A stretch of DNA of 64,000 nt from Enoplosus armatus (taxonomy: Eukaryota > Chordata > Actinopteri > Centrarchiformes > Enoplosidae). A program made the translations under genes and the position numbers. Under the pieces are notes generated by a model. It searched no databases, was not told the DNA's origin, and was given only the letters and a program-made list of their open reading frames with translations. The DNA is taken from assembly GCF_043641665.1 (NCBI RefSeq), contig NC_092200.1:13274194-13338193 (forward strand), written 5' to 3'. Below, piece after piece: positions 1 to 21,761 of the stretch (within the stretch, counting starts at the first letter, position 1; each line of letters begins with the position of its first letter).

Positions 1-405
1 GGTCGGCAGGTTTCTAGAGAAACAAAAGAAGAACGTTTGTATCAGACAAACAATTACACCTGAACATCCTGTCACTTGAATTTCTATTTAAACAGATTTC
101 CTGACCTTGCAAGCACACTCAAATATCTAGTTCCAAGTTTCTGTCTCTGTAAGTTTTATAGTTATGGCTACAACGTTGCCAAACTCTAATCAGTTGTTCC
201 TTGGCTGAATGTCATGAAAAGTTGTTGATAAAGTTTTGAGATACAATATCTTGATATGATACAATGTGGGAGAAAATGGACCTGATGGAAAAAAAAGTTA
301 AAGGGAGTGATGTTTGTGTCTGTCTGTCAGTGAGAGGCTGCTTTGCCACTATTGTCCCAAAATCATTGGATTGGATTCAAACACTTTCTGTTTAGACACA
401 CTCAG

Positions 406-407
<2 letters not shown>

Positions 408-454
<47 letters not shown>
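408..454. repeat. (CA)n microsatellite
   Basis: About 23 uninterrupted CA units. The cysteine/valine-rich open frames across it on the minus strand are artefacts of the repeat. Confidence 0.97.
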
Positions 455-456
<2 letters not shown>

Positions 457-1391
457 ATGACTCTGTAGCCGTATCACTTCTAACACCCTTAAATTCTCCA
501 CTATGTCTGAGCCGCCAGCAGAACAAAACCAGGAAGTCAGAATGTTTATCCAGCGGTGATAAACAATCCCATTTCCTCGGAAGTACAAAATTAGGCCACC
601 TCCTGTCTTGCCAGAGCGTCCATTTTGGAGTTTTATACCCCAGCACCAGTGGCTGTGGTTTCTCTCACATGTAAGGGTACGGTAGGTCTGTACTCTAAGT
701 CAGGATTTCCGCTGTCATTTCCACTTAAATCTCAGGCTCAACGGGCTAGATGGCTGCAAAAGTTTGTGCAAATAATTTAGTCCTTGCTTAGGAAATAAGA
801 TCTCTTATCTGAGAGATGAAATGTGTCTCTGATTGATCCTCTATAGCCTGGAAATGGATAAAGAGGATTATAGCTTAACCTTCACTGAAATAAACCAGTG
901 AAGTGACGCCAAAAATAAAGATGCATGCTTAGACAGAATTTCATATAGTCAATCTGTTATATTATAAGTAGCTGAAACACACTCATCCACACAGGTTTTG
1001 CTACCACACCACATCCTTGTAGAGGGTATAAGTTATTTTTGTCACACTGAAACACTTTAGCTAAGAGGAAAGTTGGAAAGGAGGCAATGACACTCAGGAT
1101 TAATACACATAAACAACCGAATACTGAGATGTGTGTAGTTGTGTTTGGGGTTATTCTGCAGCAGCCTGGTGTCACTTGTTTGTGATTTAATCAAGGTAGT
1201 GTGCGTAATGGCACTGCGTTCTGTGGCACATCTTAAATCAGAGGCTTCTGGACAACAGACCCTGTAAGAATCATACATATTAATTTACAGATAAATGCAG
1301 ATTGGCACGAAAGGCCCTACGTTTTCCTTTTTGAAGGGCATGAGGAAAGTGTCAGTCCTCTTTGATGCAGGCATCTGTAGCATTTACTGTA

Positions 1392-1405
1392 CTGCCCTCT
1401 ACTGG
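1392..1405 (-). promoter_or_regulatory. CTCF-like motif
   Basis: On the minus strand the bases read CCAGTAGAGGGCAG, which fits the vertebrate CTCF core CCASYAGRKGGCRS at every position. Occupancy cannot be judged from sequence. Some fish repeats carry similar sequences, so the site could be repeat-borne. Confidence 0.45.
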
Positions 1406-1665
1406 CCACAGATTAAAGTAAATACATGGAGTTGAGCCAAAAAAAGAAGAAACAAGGTTCAAAGATGCATGAGCACATACACACTCACACACTTGGGCTG
1501 GATTTCTAAATCTTAGTTTCAAAGAAAGTTACATGTAGAAATGATGCATTGAAACCACCAAAAAAGTTGACAGACTAATGAATATATATATCCACACATC
1601 CACAATATTCCACCACACCTCCCTCAGTCACAACCTCCTAATAACACCCACACTTTGTCACTGAC

Positions 1666-4600
1666 CTCTCCACCAGGTAGTTGCGTAGCCCCCAGACCAG
1701 GCCCTTGGCCACGGTGTTAACCCTGGGTGTGAGGATGGCCTGAGAGACGTGGAAGGAGCCCTGCTTGGCTCTTTCCTTCAGTGTAGTTTCCAGGAACTAG
1801 ACAGGAGAATGTCAAACTCTAACAATGTAATCTAAATCACCCCTTAAGAGACATAACTTGTGTATTTAATGATTATCTGTATTGATTTTCCACGGAATGA
1901 AAAGAAATATGTGTGTATGCTGGAGAGGAGTTATCACAGCCAGAGTTTGAATGTTGTTTTCTGACCTGTATGAGCTTGTTGGGTTGGGTGGTGTTTGCCC
2001 AGGGAGCAGGGATCTTGTTGCCTGGCCACATGGCAGAGATACCCTGACCTGATGGATGATGGTAGAACACAATCACCTGAGGGTGATAGTGAGTAGATAA
2101 GTTGAAAAGACAGCACGAATGCTACTCAAATTATAATAATGTTATATGAGGTAACAATTAGATAGTCCCATATTGATATCAGGTAATGAAAATGATTTTA
2201 ATTTGCCTTTCTCTTGCATCTACACACACTGCAGCCCTAACATGACCATATTTCCAACCTTAACGTCCAGGATAATTATATGTAGCTCAGCATCTACAGT
2301 AACTATCTACATACAGTGTTGTATAATTGGAAACATGAACTTTTTGGCTGCACTTTATATGCACTTGATAACAAACTCATCTGCATCAGTGCTGAATATC
2401 CAAATAAAGTACGGTGTGACAATTTTGTTTAAAATCATAATCATAAAAACCCTTTTGACTATTTTCCACTCTTTTCCACAGTGATTTAGCAGATTTAGGA
2501 ATGGTTGGGTTTCAATGTCTTTTCCAATGACACTGAGAACAGGAAAGAAAAGCTGCTGGTAACTGAGCAAATCTCTCCTCTTCTACTCTTACTCCTCCTC
2601 CCTGTTCCTCTCCTCTGTCTGCTTCTCTCTCTCTCTCTCTCTCTCTCTCCGTCTCCTTTGCCAACTAAGCCAGTCACAGATTAGGGTCATAGGAACAGGA
2701 ATTCAACTGATAGTACTTGAATGAGACACAGGCATGCACCTGGAACCATGCAGACACAACATTAAGATGCACAAGAGCTTCTCATGTCAGTGTGTGTATG
2801 AAAGGAGGAGGGTGAAAAATGAAGACGGTTTGAGACGAGGAAATAATGGAAATAAGAAATATGAATGAATGGCAGAGATAGAGGGAGGTAAGTGTAGCAA
2901 AGAGGGAGAAATGTAGGAAAGCAGAAAAAAAGACAAAGAGAAATGGAAAGAGGGTGTGAAGAAAGGATAAAAGCTAAACAGCACGAAAGAAGGAAGGCGG
3001 GTCGGATGGTGGAACAAGCGTTAATGGGATGACGCTCTCCACTAATTCCTGTCCAGGAGAGTCAAAGGCGGCAGGGATTACCTGACCACGGGGGTTAAGT
3101 GGGCTGTCCAATAATCACACATGTATATGCACGTATACGGCATGTATTTTCATGCATTCACTTGCACACACAAGCACAATCAACAGAGAGCACAGATACA
3201 GATGATACTCGTCTACCTATCTCCTACAAAGACCTGCAAACTCAGATGGAAACTGATGAATATAACTTTCTATGGTATGATTACTGAACTTGAAATGGTC
3301 TGAGATCACTGGGGTCCCGATACTAAAAGACCTTAAGTAATGTTGCATGTCCACGTTCATTAACGCGTTCTGGTCTCACCTGGTATTTCTTCTCCCAGAG
3401 GTAATCCAGAGTGATGCTCTCTACTGCACAGTTGTTACAGAGCTTGCTGCCAAACACTTCCTTGAGCATGTTGATGAGGTACACATGATGCTCGGCGTCC
3501 ATTGCATAGTAGTGGTTGAAGTCTAGGAACACTACCTAAATGATATCAAACATCAAAGTCAGTTACTAGGCCAAATCTATCTATAGTCATGCTTATGTAT
3601 CTGTGTCATATTTCATGAAAAATATGATCAAAAGCACTTCTCACCTCTTTCCTGTGTCTGCCTAAGAATGAGTTAATTTCCAACAAGCCATCCCTCACCT
3701 TTGGGGGGGCAGAGTGAAAGGTTGGAGGTCATTTGCTGCATCAAACCTAAAGGTCTGTTGGTCATGTACTGATGCAAAAAAAGGGCAACTGCTTCCAGTT
3801 TTGGTCACAATTTTAGAGGAAAACAAAACACCATCACATTGCAGCATGAAATAAAGGATCATGGAAAACAAGTCAAATATCAACTACAGCTGCATTAACT
3901 TAATCTCATGACACACTACTGTCATATAGGGGACAGGCACATGTCAGAAGGACCCATTTCAGAAGAGGGATGTTTACAACTAAACTCACAACCTTTGATC
4001 CCTGTTCAAGGTCGTTTCCGTCCCACTAATGACAACATCAGCTGGAAACTAGCAGAACAAAATCACTGCTCATGCTGTTATATGAAACAAAAACAGGGGA
4101 AACATCTGAATAGGCTGAAATATTTGGAGTAACATTCAAATATAATTTTGATCATTTAAGGACTGGAGACATCTGATCAAGAAAGACAAAAACATTCAAC
4201 ACTGAAGGATAATGTCGGGCTGTGAGGGATTAAAGAAACATTTAACAGTAAATTGCAACATACAATAAGAAAGAACATGGAGGCAGGCACAGTAGCCACA
4301 GTGATAAGCATAAATAGTTACTCCACTGCTCACCTTGTGGCCAAACAGGCCATGGATGAAGTAGATCTCATTCCCAGGCTCGCCTGGTTTGGAGGAGACT
4401 CTGAGATCAAAGTAGCGAATTCCTGCATCCAGCTGCTCTTTAAATGTCAGATTCTAGGAATACAGATATATTGTATATTACATTACACATTACAGCTGGT
4501 TCCATCTGTTATGCTGTAAAATGCACAGACTTTCAAAATCTGCCCAAAATATGTCATTTTATATGTCATCTACAAGCTGCCTGGCTCCCCAGGTGGTTGG

Positions 4601-5243
4601 GTTTGTACATGCCACTGATCTGAACTCAGTACCTGGGTCATGGACCACTTCACCATGACTTTCTTGGCTAAGACGCTGAACATGGTGGCCAGGTACTTCA
4701 CATATACCTTCTGATCGGGCCCCACAGGAGCATGCACATCCACCCAGAAGGTAAAAGAATCGTGAGACCCTGGAAGAGAGATGTGCGAATTAAAAAGGAA
4801 AAATGAACAAATAGATACAAACAGGGGATGTAGCATAAGAAAAGGAAAAAGATACATTAACAGAATTGGAGAAGAACTGTAAAAGAGAAGGATGAAAGAA
4901 CAAAGGTCGGTGGGAAAAGCAAAAGACGTTGAGATACAGCACAAGTAAACAAAAAACAAATGGATGAAGATAGTGCTGTATCGAAGATATAGCGTATATA
5001 CAGACTGTATTGCTGTCACATTCCTCTCAGACTTGTAGTTTTGTTGTTATCCTTTCAAACTTCACAGTGGTAGAAGTCCAGGTGTGGCGGACAGACGGAC
5101 AGGAGAGACCGCAACCATCTTTACGCACGACATGGCTCACCTGGCACGGCGAGGTGTTTGAGGGGCATGGCACTGAGCTTTGGGGGGAGCGAACCCATCC
5201 AGTCGGCGTTGACATTGCCGATCCCCGCAGGTCGTGTCTTCAT
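1666..5243 (-). CDS. plcxd2: PI-PLC X domain-containing protein 2 (3'-incomplete)
   Basis: The gene encodes a single-domain relative of phosphatidylinositol-specific phospholipase C, presumably an intracellular phosphoinositide phosphodiesterase. Coding exons in gene order are 5141-5243, 4633-4769, 4334-4453, 3645-3698, 3380-3535, 1966-2076 and 1666-1796. All have GT-AG borders and phases agree throughout, giving 270 codons plus 2 bases. The start ATG (5243) follows an in-frame TGA six codons upstream. The two expected catalytic histidines are present, in GSHDSF (exon 2) and in IYFIHGLF (exon 3). Other family blocks are GIRYFDLRVSSKPG, VVFLDFNHYYAMD, WPGNKIPAPWANTT and GSFHVSQAILTPRV. The last of these, with VSSKPG and NLTF, favours PLCXD2 over PLCXD3 or PLCXD1. 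The protein should be about 310-320 residues, so the final exon of roughly 45-50 codons lies beyond base 1. Exons 3-6 are all phase 0 and multiples of three. The gene is head-to-head with mak. Confidence 0.85.
1797..5140 (-). other. plcxd2 introns
   Basis: Introns are 4770-5140, 4454-4632, 3699-4333, 3536-3644, 2077-3379 and 1797-1965. The largest (2077-3379) holds a CT tract at 2624-2649 and a purine-rich minus-strand tract around 2790-3010. I see no further gene in them. Confidence 0.75.
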
Positions 5244-5640
5244 GTCAGAAACGGCCTGTCAACAGAACCCTCTCAGGAAACCGCTCTCTGGTGCAGATGC
5301 AATCCCGGTGACACATTCCCGTGCGCTCCCAACAGGTAAAAACTACCAGAGATCATCTTGTAACGACGCTGTTGATCTACATATACCGCCGGTTCAAAAC
5401 GCCCGAGTAGGACCCGTTTCCTCGCCCAGGTTGGCTTACTGCACTGCGTCGCGGTGCGCTGTGTTCTAACCGGCGAATCGGGCATCCATTGACAACACCG
5501 GCGGGTGGCTAACGACCGCGATAATCCTCTTAGAGCAAAATTCCACTTGTACCCCCCCACTGCTTCTTGGCTTAACCTGCCTCGTGTGCGTGTGCGACCA
5601 CCCCCTCTGGAGACACGCAAACACACTAACGCACAGACAG
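5141..5640. promoter_or_regulatory. CpG-rich 5' end of plcxd2
   Basis: CG dinucleotides are clearly denser here than in the flanks, covering the first plcxd2 coding exon and the sequence upstream of it. This is the expected look of a CpG-island promoter with the 5' UTR on the minus strand. No TATA box was placed and the start of transcription is not resolved. Confidence 0.5.
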
Positions 5641-5820
5641 ATGGGGAAGTTGTCTTGATTGTGATTTATTGTGGTTTACAGTCAGCAAACCATGACGTGT
5701 AGGCTGGAAGGATGAATGCCCACAAATCATTAATCAACTCATACTTCACCTGTGACCACTGGGGTGGTGGGGGTGACTTAACTTCCTCTCAGTGCTACCA
5801 GGGCTGACTTCAAAACCTCT

Positions 5821-5877
5821 GTGTGTTCAGGTGTTGGTGCTTTTGGTTTCAACCAAAGCACCAACACCTGAACACAC
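5821..5877. repeat. Foldback palindrome, ~27 bp arms
   Basis: The left arm (about 5821-5848) is repeated as its reverse complement at about 5851-5877, with one extra T in the left arm and only a few bases between. The arms are built on the core CAGGTGTTGGTGC. The element would form a cruciform or a short RNA hairpin. It sits between plcxd2 and mak and belongs to no exon I can recognise. Confidence 0.85.
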
Positions 5878-6184
5878 CTGAATAAAAGCAGCCTACGTGT
5901 ATTGGGCCTGTTGGCAATGTCACATAGGCCTAGTCTAATTATTAGGCAACTAATACGTAGGATAATATTTAAATAACAAACTAACACATTTAAACTAGGC
6001 TACTCGAGATGTGTTTGTGTCTTCATAGCTGTTTATTGGCCGATATGAAAAAAAAACACAGCCCTACAGCTCCATCTAGTGGGGCAGCACTTGAACTGCC
6101 ACTGCGTCCAGAGAGGTAGTGAAGTTAAGAGCTCACAGTCGGACCACAAGTCCCACAAGACATTGGTTCCCGCACGCGCCACGC

Positions 6185-6197
6185 GTCACCTGGCAAC
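6185..6197 (+). promoter_or_regulatory. RFX X-box upstream of mak
   Basis: GTCACC-T-GGCAAC is a perfect match to the RFX consensus GTNRCC N(0-3) RGYAAC. X-boxes bound by RFX factors drive cilium genes, and MAK is a ciliary kinase. The site lies about 180 bp before the donor of a probable non-coding first exon of mak. A weaker related sequence (GTTTCCATGGAGAG) lies at 6225-6238. Confidence 0.65.
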
Positions 6198-6375
6198 TTG
6201 AACAAGCGTCGCGTTTGTGTGTACGTTTCCATGGAGAGCAGCCACACGCACACAGTCACGCGCCTTATCGTCAGAGCTAGGTTTGGATGCTAAGTGAATT
6301 TTATCTGAAGAAACGACGTGTTATCAGCAGGCCCAGACAACGGCCGAGGAAAGGAACTAGCTACACCCCTAAATG
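6198..6375 (+). other. Probable non-coding first exon and promoter of mak
   Basis: The block is rich in CG and ends at 6375 with a strong donor (AAATG|GTGAGT). No mak coding sequence appears before 8811, so an upstream 5' UTR exon is needed if the promoter is here. The transcription start is not located. An ATG touching the donor is not in frame with anything recognised. Confidence 0.4.
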
Positions 6376-8810
6376 GTGAGTTTGAAACTATAAGAGATAG
6401 AAGAAAAATGGCGTAACAGAGGAATTGGCCTGAACAAAGAAGGTTGAGCAAGCGAACTGTCAGAGCTGACATGACAACAACGAATGTTTCAAACTCTTTT
6501 TGGAGTTAGGCTATACGCTAATATATTTGTTTTAAGGATAGCCTGTTGTGTGTTAACTTGAATGTGTATGACAGTAGTAGTAGGCTACTTATGGGAGGCA
6601 AAATTTTATATCTACTAAATCACATTTTTCAATCACAAATTTAACTTGCTCTGTTTCTTTTCCACTGCCAGGTTAGTGTCCACGTGTGTTTTCAATATAG
6701 TTGACCTTGAATAGCTTCCTAATGTCATGTGGCCTGGATACATCTTAATTCCCTTTAAATCCCTCCTCAGCAGATTGCCATATGTGAAAGCTGAGTGCAG
6801 GCCAGCAGTCCACTGGCTGGCCTCTCGACTTGCCCTGTTGCTTATTGTTTCAGTGAGACTTGGATGTCATGCAGGGTTTTGTTTAGAGAAATCATTTCTA
6901 CTTTGCAGTGGGGGAAAAAAAGATCCATTGTGAAGTAGGATGGCAAATCTTTAAACATTTATATTTTTGTAATTGCACTGATGATTCATTCATTAAATGA
7001 TTATCAGGAGTCATAGAGCTAAATCCAGTTGGGACATTCTCTTTGGATGGGAGTTTCTGGCCCCATTCAATGAAATACACTAATCTAATTTTGTTTAGCT
7101 GTCCTTGGCTTACCTGCAAGACTATTTCCTTAAACCTTCAGTAAATACAGCAGGTCGGTACTCAAAGAGACAGGTTCTACTTGCTCACCATACTTCACTA
7201 AAGTTTCATGAGAATAGCTGACAGTTGGAATTTTAATCTGTATGACCTCGTGCTAAAAAAAATTAAGTTAAGTTTTATTGCTTAGAATGTGTGTATGCAT
7301 TTCATTATTTGCAACCACCAATATCCATTAGCCTGTGTTTATCCAAACAAATACTTGGCTTTCCTTGACATTTTGTTACCCTTATTATGTCAGATGTGCC
7401 TGTTTTCAGTCCAGTCATACAGTTGCACACTGGGCAACTGCTGTTTAACCACTGCCACCTGTGTTAATTGCCTTGTTCAAGAGAGTTCTATATTTTATAT
7501 GACTTAATGAAGACAGGAACGGTTTTCAATCAACTTTGTGGTCACAACTTCACTTATGCAACCTCTCACCATCGGAAAAGGTTTTTTGATTTGAGTGCAC
7601 AACTTACAACTGAGCCATGTAATGAATGTGTTTAAATAGCCAAAGCAACTTTTGCATTGCTTTTACCTATGAATCTCCATGTGCTATAGGCATGGGATGC
7701 ATACAGCATCATGTCCTAAAAGCTATAGTCTATATATTCATCTGTGGTATCATGATACACATTTTTGGCACCACTAAAAGCTCAGACTTTTTCTGGGTCT
7801 TCTGTTTGAGAAACTGAACATGTACCAGACAACCCAACAACAATCCTCCATGCAGAAGGATAAACTAGGCTTAAAAGGTCTCAGAGAAGCTCCTCAGTTT
7901 AACTTATTGTCTCTAAGGTATTCGACATGAAGCCCATGTGAGAACACGTGGATATTATACAGTTGCATCAAAGTAAGGAAAACATTAAGGGCAGAATGTT
8001 GCGACCTAAAACAGAACAGTGGACAGCTGTACATTTAGGGAAATAAAGTATATCAGTGTCTGACAACCGCTGTTTGTCAACATAACAGTCTTAATTAGTT
8101 AGTTTTGTTTATTGTCCTTTCGGAAATTCCCTTTGTGTCTGTGGCAACTGTGTGATCACTGTGGCGTCAATCAAATCCTCTTGCTAGGGAGGGTGCCTGG
8201 GGAAGGTAGTGGATGCCGGTAAGCATGATGGTGATATAACATCCTATTTACATCCCTGTTGGCCTAATCTGCCTTGGGCTGGCTGTGTCATCTCCCTTGG
8301 GTGGTCATGTTGGAGCCTCCTGCTAGTGCGACACACACCTAATCCTCCCCACTGAGGGAAAAAAACAAGACGTGGTCCTCGCTTTTCTTTGTCCTCTGTT
8401 ATAACTATTGTGCGATTTATTGCATTTGTAGTTGATTAGTGTGTAACTGCTGCTGCTGCTGATCAGCTGATGATGATGTTAATCTCCTTACTGTCACTGA
8501 AAGATTGTAAAGGCACAGTGTCGACTGTTGGCTGACCCACATCACCAGGATCCAACCATTCCAACAACGGATCAGTTACTGCAAGATGAGTTCTGAACTC
8601 CAAGAATTGATGAGCATCGCGACACACTGGCCAGCTGAAAATCCTTCCTCCTGGGAAAAGAGCCATTGAACTCTTCTGGAGAAGAGACATTTCTTCGACA
8701 GAGGTGGACAGGAAACAGGAAAGACATTTGATCAATGAATCGACACTGTGTTTCGACAACTTGTTTTATGAATAAGGAAAGTTAACAGGCTAATGAAACC
8801 GTCCTGAGAG
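6376..8810 (+). other. 5' intron(s)/UTR of mak, no coding exon seen
   Basis: The stretch is AT-rich with no recognised coding sequence. There is a good acceptor at about 6671 (a pyrimidine run followed by CACTGCCAG) and another candidate near 8430, so one or more extra 5' UTR exons are possible. The sequence just before 8811 must be UTR or intron because a TGA (8805-8807) closes the mak frame. Confidence 0.45.
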
Positions 8811-19075
<10,265 letters not shown>

Positions 19076-19196
19076 TTCACAAAGGAAGATGGTACAGCTT
19101 CTACTGCTTGTTGGACTGGTGTTGCCTAGTGGTACACATCTTTGGCAAAGGAAGTCAGCTGTAAGCAGAGTTTTAACCACACTCAAACCTGGAGGA

Positions 19197-19202
19197 AATA
19201 AA
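19197..19202 (+). terminator. mak: Proximal AATAAA in mak 3' UTR
   Basis: An AATAAA hexamer about 120 bases past the stop codon; a possible short 3' UTR form. Confidence 0.35.
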
Positions 19203-19785
19203 AATAATGTATGCTCCCTGAAACAAATCACATCTTTAAAAAATCCAATATGGAGGTAGCTGGTAGAGGACAAAAGATGTACATGACCCACCCCACATTC
19301 TTTGAGGAGATATTTTTCATGCCACAATGGCATCATTTTGTTTCCAGGGAGCGTAAGACATGTAGGATCTACCTGTACATGTGCATGGAGTCTCTGTTGA
19401 CGGTTGCCATGATGCTGAACCAAGACTGAAACTGTCTGCAAGACAATCCCACTGTATTCCTGAAGGATCCAGTGTGAGCCAATTGTACTGTTAGTGTTGG
19501 GATATTCTGAATAGGACTTAAATGCAGCATAGCTTTGCTATTTTTACTCTAGTTTTTATTGTAAAGTATTGTTTTACTACTGATGATAAAGCATAAACAG
19601 TCATTTCTTAATGGTTCCTGCAATGCTGTATTCCCTCTGCTTTTATTCAACGTAGGAAAATCTTCAGTGTAACGGCTATAAAAATGATTAACGCAAATTT
19701 ATTCTGCATACCGCAAGACCACCGCACACCTCTTTGTATTATGCAATGAATTAAGTGACCATTTTGTAAACATTTTATACACATA

Positions 19786-19791
19786 AATAAA
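19786..19791 (+). terminator. mak: Distal poly(A) signal of mak
   Basis: AATAAA about 710 bases after the mak stop codon. The interval 19076-19785 has no other recognised feature and is read as the mak 3' UTR. Confidence 0.55.
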
Positions 19792-19901
19792 TGAAAGTTC
19801 ATATGGTATTCATTGAAAAAGGACAAGACAACTATTCCTCTTATATAAACAAGGTACTATATTTCATCCTCAAATATACATTTATTCTATTTTTTTATTT
19901 T

Positions 19902-19907
19902 TTTATT
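19902..19907 (-). terminator. tmem14c: Poly(A) signal of tmem14c
   Basis: AATAAA on the minus strand, 73 bases past the tmem14c stop, with another at 19881-19886. The signals of tmem14c and mak are about 100 bases apart on opposite strands. Confidence 0.55.
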
Positions 19908-19979
19908 TATTTTTACAAAATTACATTATTGTTCAACAGTAAATGACAAAGTCAGGTACACATCAGAATCTTCACTCCT

Positions 19980-21101
19980 TCAGGACTCCTGGGGTTTCTG
20001 GAGCAATGCCACTCCAAGCTTCCCCACCATCAGAAGACTGGAACAAGATGATAACATTAGACTCCATGAACAGAGCACTGGGAATTGTATTAACAAGGAA
20101 ACAAAGAAAATGTTACATTCCTGTTCTTGACTTTTAGCTCAGGGGGGTCGATTTTGAGTCGCATCAGAGTATCAACAGTAAGTCTGACTTGAATAACTTT
20201 CATCTTGAGTCAAATTTAGTCACCATGACAACATCAGTCTAACGCAATGCTTCCAAACATTTACTTCCATCGAGGTAACCACCTAATCCTGTCACAGTCA
20301 TCCTTAACGGAAATCTTCGTTACCTCACCTAGAATATATTTATGTGTGTAAGGTCAGTTTAGTCATATGAAGGAGATGGATACCTTGCTCCAGCCATCAA
20401 GCCAGCTGGCATGAACTTCCTGGATCCGTAGAACCTCTTTCCCATGACGCCAGTCAGAGCTCCTGATGTAGCTGGAAGACACAATGTGGTGGAAACAGTT
20501 AGTGGAGGATGAAGAATCAGGATGCATTATAACCACAGAGATGCATTACTGTTCATATACAGAAACTCTTGTAGCTAGTTTATGCCCATGTGACACATGC
20601 ACACCAAATACAGTATATTCTTAGTATACCAACCAAGGGACACCCAGATGTTTTTGGGGTCATTAGAGATCTGGTAGGCACCAAAACCTGCGAGGCCGCC
20701 AAAGAGCAGACCAGCAGCAAGTGAGGGGACACTGCCTGAAAGAAACAACACACAGCAGGTCAACACCTGCACCTGACATCCACAGAGGGAGAGCATGTAC
20801 AGAGTGCTGTGTTGTCGAAGTAACATACTGTAGTTTTATAGTGCATGAAAATAATTGAATGAACATGAATACTTAAAAGGGAAAAATCGGTTTACAAGAC
20901 AGACACCACAGAAATATCATTATAATCTCACAACATTTGTGCTTTTTGGGGTGAGATTCTAGGGACGTGAAAAGCGGTGTACACCCGAAAGCTTCCGCCG
21001 CTTTCCTATATTGTACAACACATACCTGCTTTGACGTAACCAATGACTCCCCCGGATGCGACCAGGGCTGCATACCCGTATCCTACCCAATCCACAGACA
21101 T
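19980..21101 (-). CDS. tmem14c: Transmembrane protein 14C
   Basis: TMEM14C is a small multi-pass protein of the mitochondrial inner membrane needed for the porphyrin step of haem synthesis. Coding exons in gene order are 21026-21101, 20634-20735, 20384-20471 and 19980-20037, with consistent phases, giving 107 residues (human 112). It begins [18 protein letters not shown], and the N-terminus is a few residues shorter than in human. The glycine/alanine-rich membrane segments include [56 protein letters not shown] and [30 protein letters not shown] and the QxSxDPxNxWV block are hallmarks of TMEM14. The donor after exon 2 of the coding set is GTTGGT, slightly off consensus, but the protein match fixes it. 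TMEM14B/TMEM14A-type relatives are less likely because of the neighbourhood (MAK, TFAP2A). Confidence 0.9.
20038..21025 (-). other. tmem14c introns
   Basis: Introns are 20736-21025, 20472-20633 and 20038-20383. No other feature is recognised in them. Confidence 0.7.
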
Positions 21102-21334
21102 GTTGGACACCTGTCAGGGCCACAGCGAGTAAGTGAGCGAACAAACTCAATGTGGACGCTAACTATTCAATTTAGACGACTTCCTCTTGTGAACCCAATG
21201 CTACTTACAAATGCAAGAATATCTACAGGTCTGTCTGGGTGCTGCAACACAGAGCTATTACAGAACACTAGTTGGGGCAAGAGAAGATATAAAAACATTG
21301 TAGCATCCGAGAAATGTTCCCACTGTTAACTTAC

Positions 21335-21430
21335 TCAGCAGTGCTCGGCTGCTTTTCACCAGAAATCGTTACACTGAAGCTCCACTGAGGGGTGTGTGAG
21401 TGTGTCTGGCTTATTAGATAGCCTATCTGC
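21335..21430 (-). other. tmem14c: Probable non-coding first exon of tmem14c
   Basis: A strong donor (GCTGA|GTAAGT on the minus strand) ends at 21335. The coding exon upstream has an acceptor at 21110/21111, leaving nine 5' UTR bases before the ATG. A separate 5' UTR exon is therefore expected, and this is the nearest good candidate. The upstream limit is a guess. Confidence 0.35.
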
Positions 21431-21701
21431 TGTACAGAGCCTTAGCATGAGCACCATAAGCACAAACTAGCATCACAGTGGTTACGAGACACAATGCGGG
21501 GTTTACACGAAGACTTACAGAATACACTGACTCCACTGGCACAATCAGTTCAGGAATTAAATATACGCAATTGTTTGTGAGAATTAGAGCTTTAAACGTC
21601 TGAGAATCAAATATCAAATATGAACATGAAACGCGAATATAGCTACATACAACCTTGCTCTTTCAGTTTGTCCTCTGTCGGTCTCTACCAACGGCAGCCT
21701 G

Positions 21702-21761
21702 TTTCCCATCGGGCACAAATTATTGGTGCACATAGCACGCGACCGGGTGCCCGATGGGAAA
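21702..21761. repeat. 15-bp perfect inverted repeat
   Basis: TTTCCCATCGGGCAC at 21702-21716 is repeated as its exact reverse complement at 21747-21761, with a 30-base spacer. It lies upstream of tmem14c. Confidence 0.9.

Larger units (their letters stand above)
1..1665. other. Intron sequence of plcxd2, no exon recognised
   Basis: This stretch lies downstream, in gene direction, of the last visible plcxd2 exon. That exon ends with a good donor in mid-codon, so this should be intron. I searched the minus strand for the expected final exon, which in PLCXD2 carries the C-terminal strand around an NIITSDFV-like motif, and did not see it. The stretch holds a CA microsatellite, a CTCF-like motif and otherwise unremarkable AT-rich sequence. 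The short open frames here are repeat-derived or random. Confidence 0.6.

Noticed and set aside
349..646. Two minus-strand open frames of 79-84 codons
   Set aside because: Most of their length is an alternating Cys-Val stretch from the CA repeat.
4570..5019. 149-codon minus-strand frame
   Set aside because: It only contains the true plcxd2 exon 2 (4633-4769); the hydrophobic remainder is intron.
1666..5243. Assignment of the first gene to plcxd3 or plcxd1
   Set aside because: VSSKPG, NLTF, FYAMD-like and GSFHVSQAILTPRV blocks fit PLCXD2 better than the other family members as I remember them.
6071..6086. CTAGTGGGGCAG as a CTCF site
   Set aside because: It resembles the core but fails at several informative positions.
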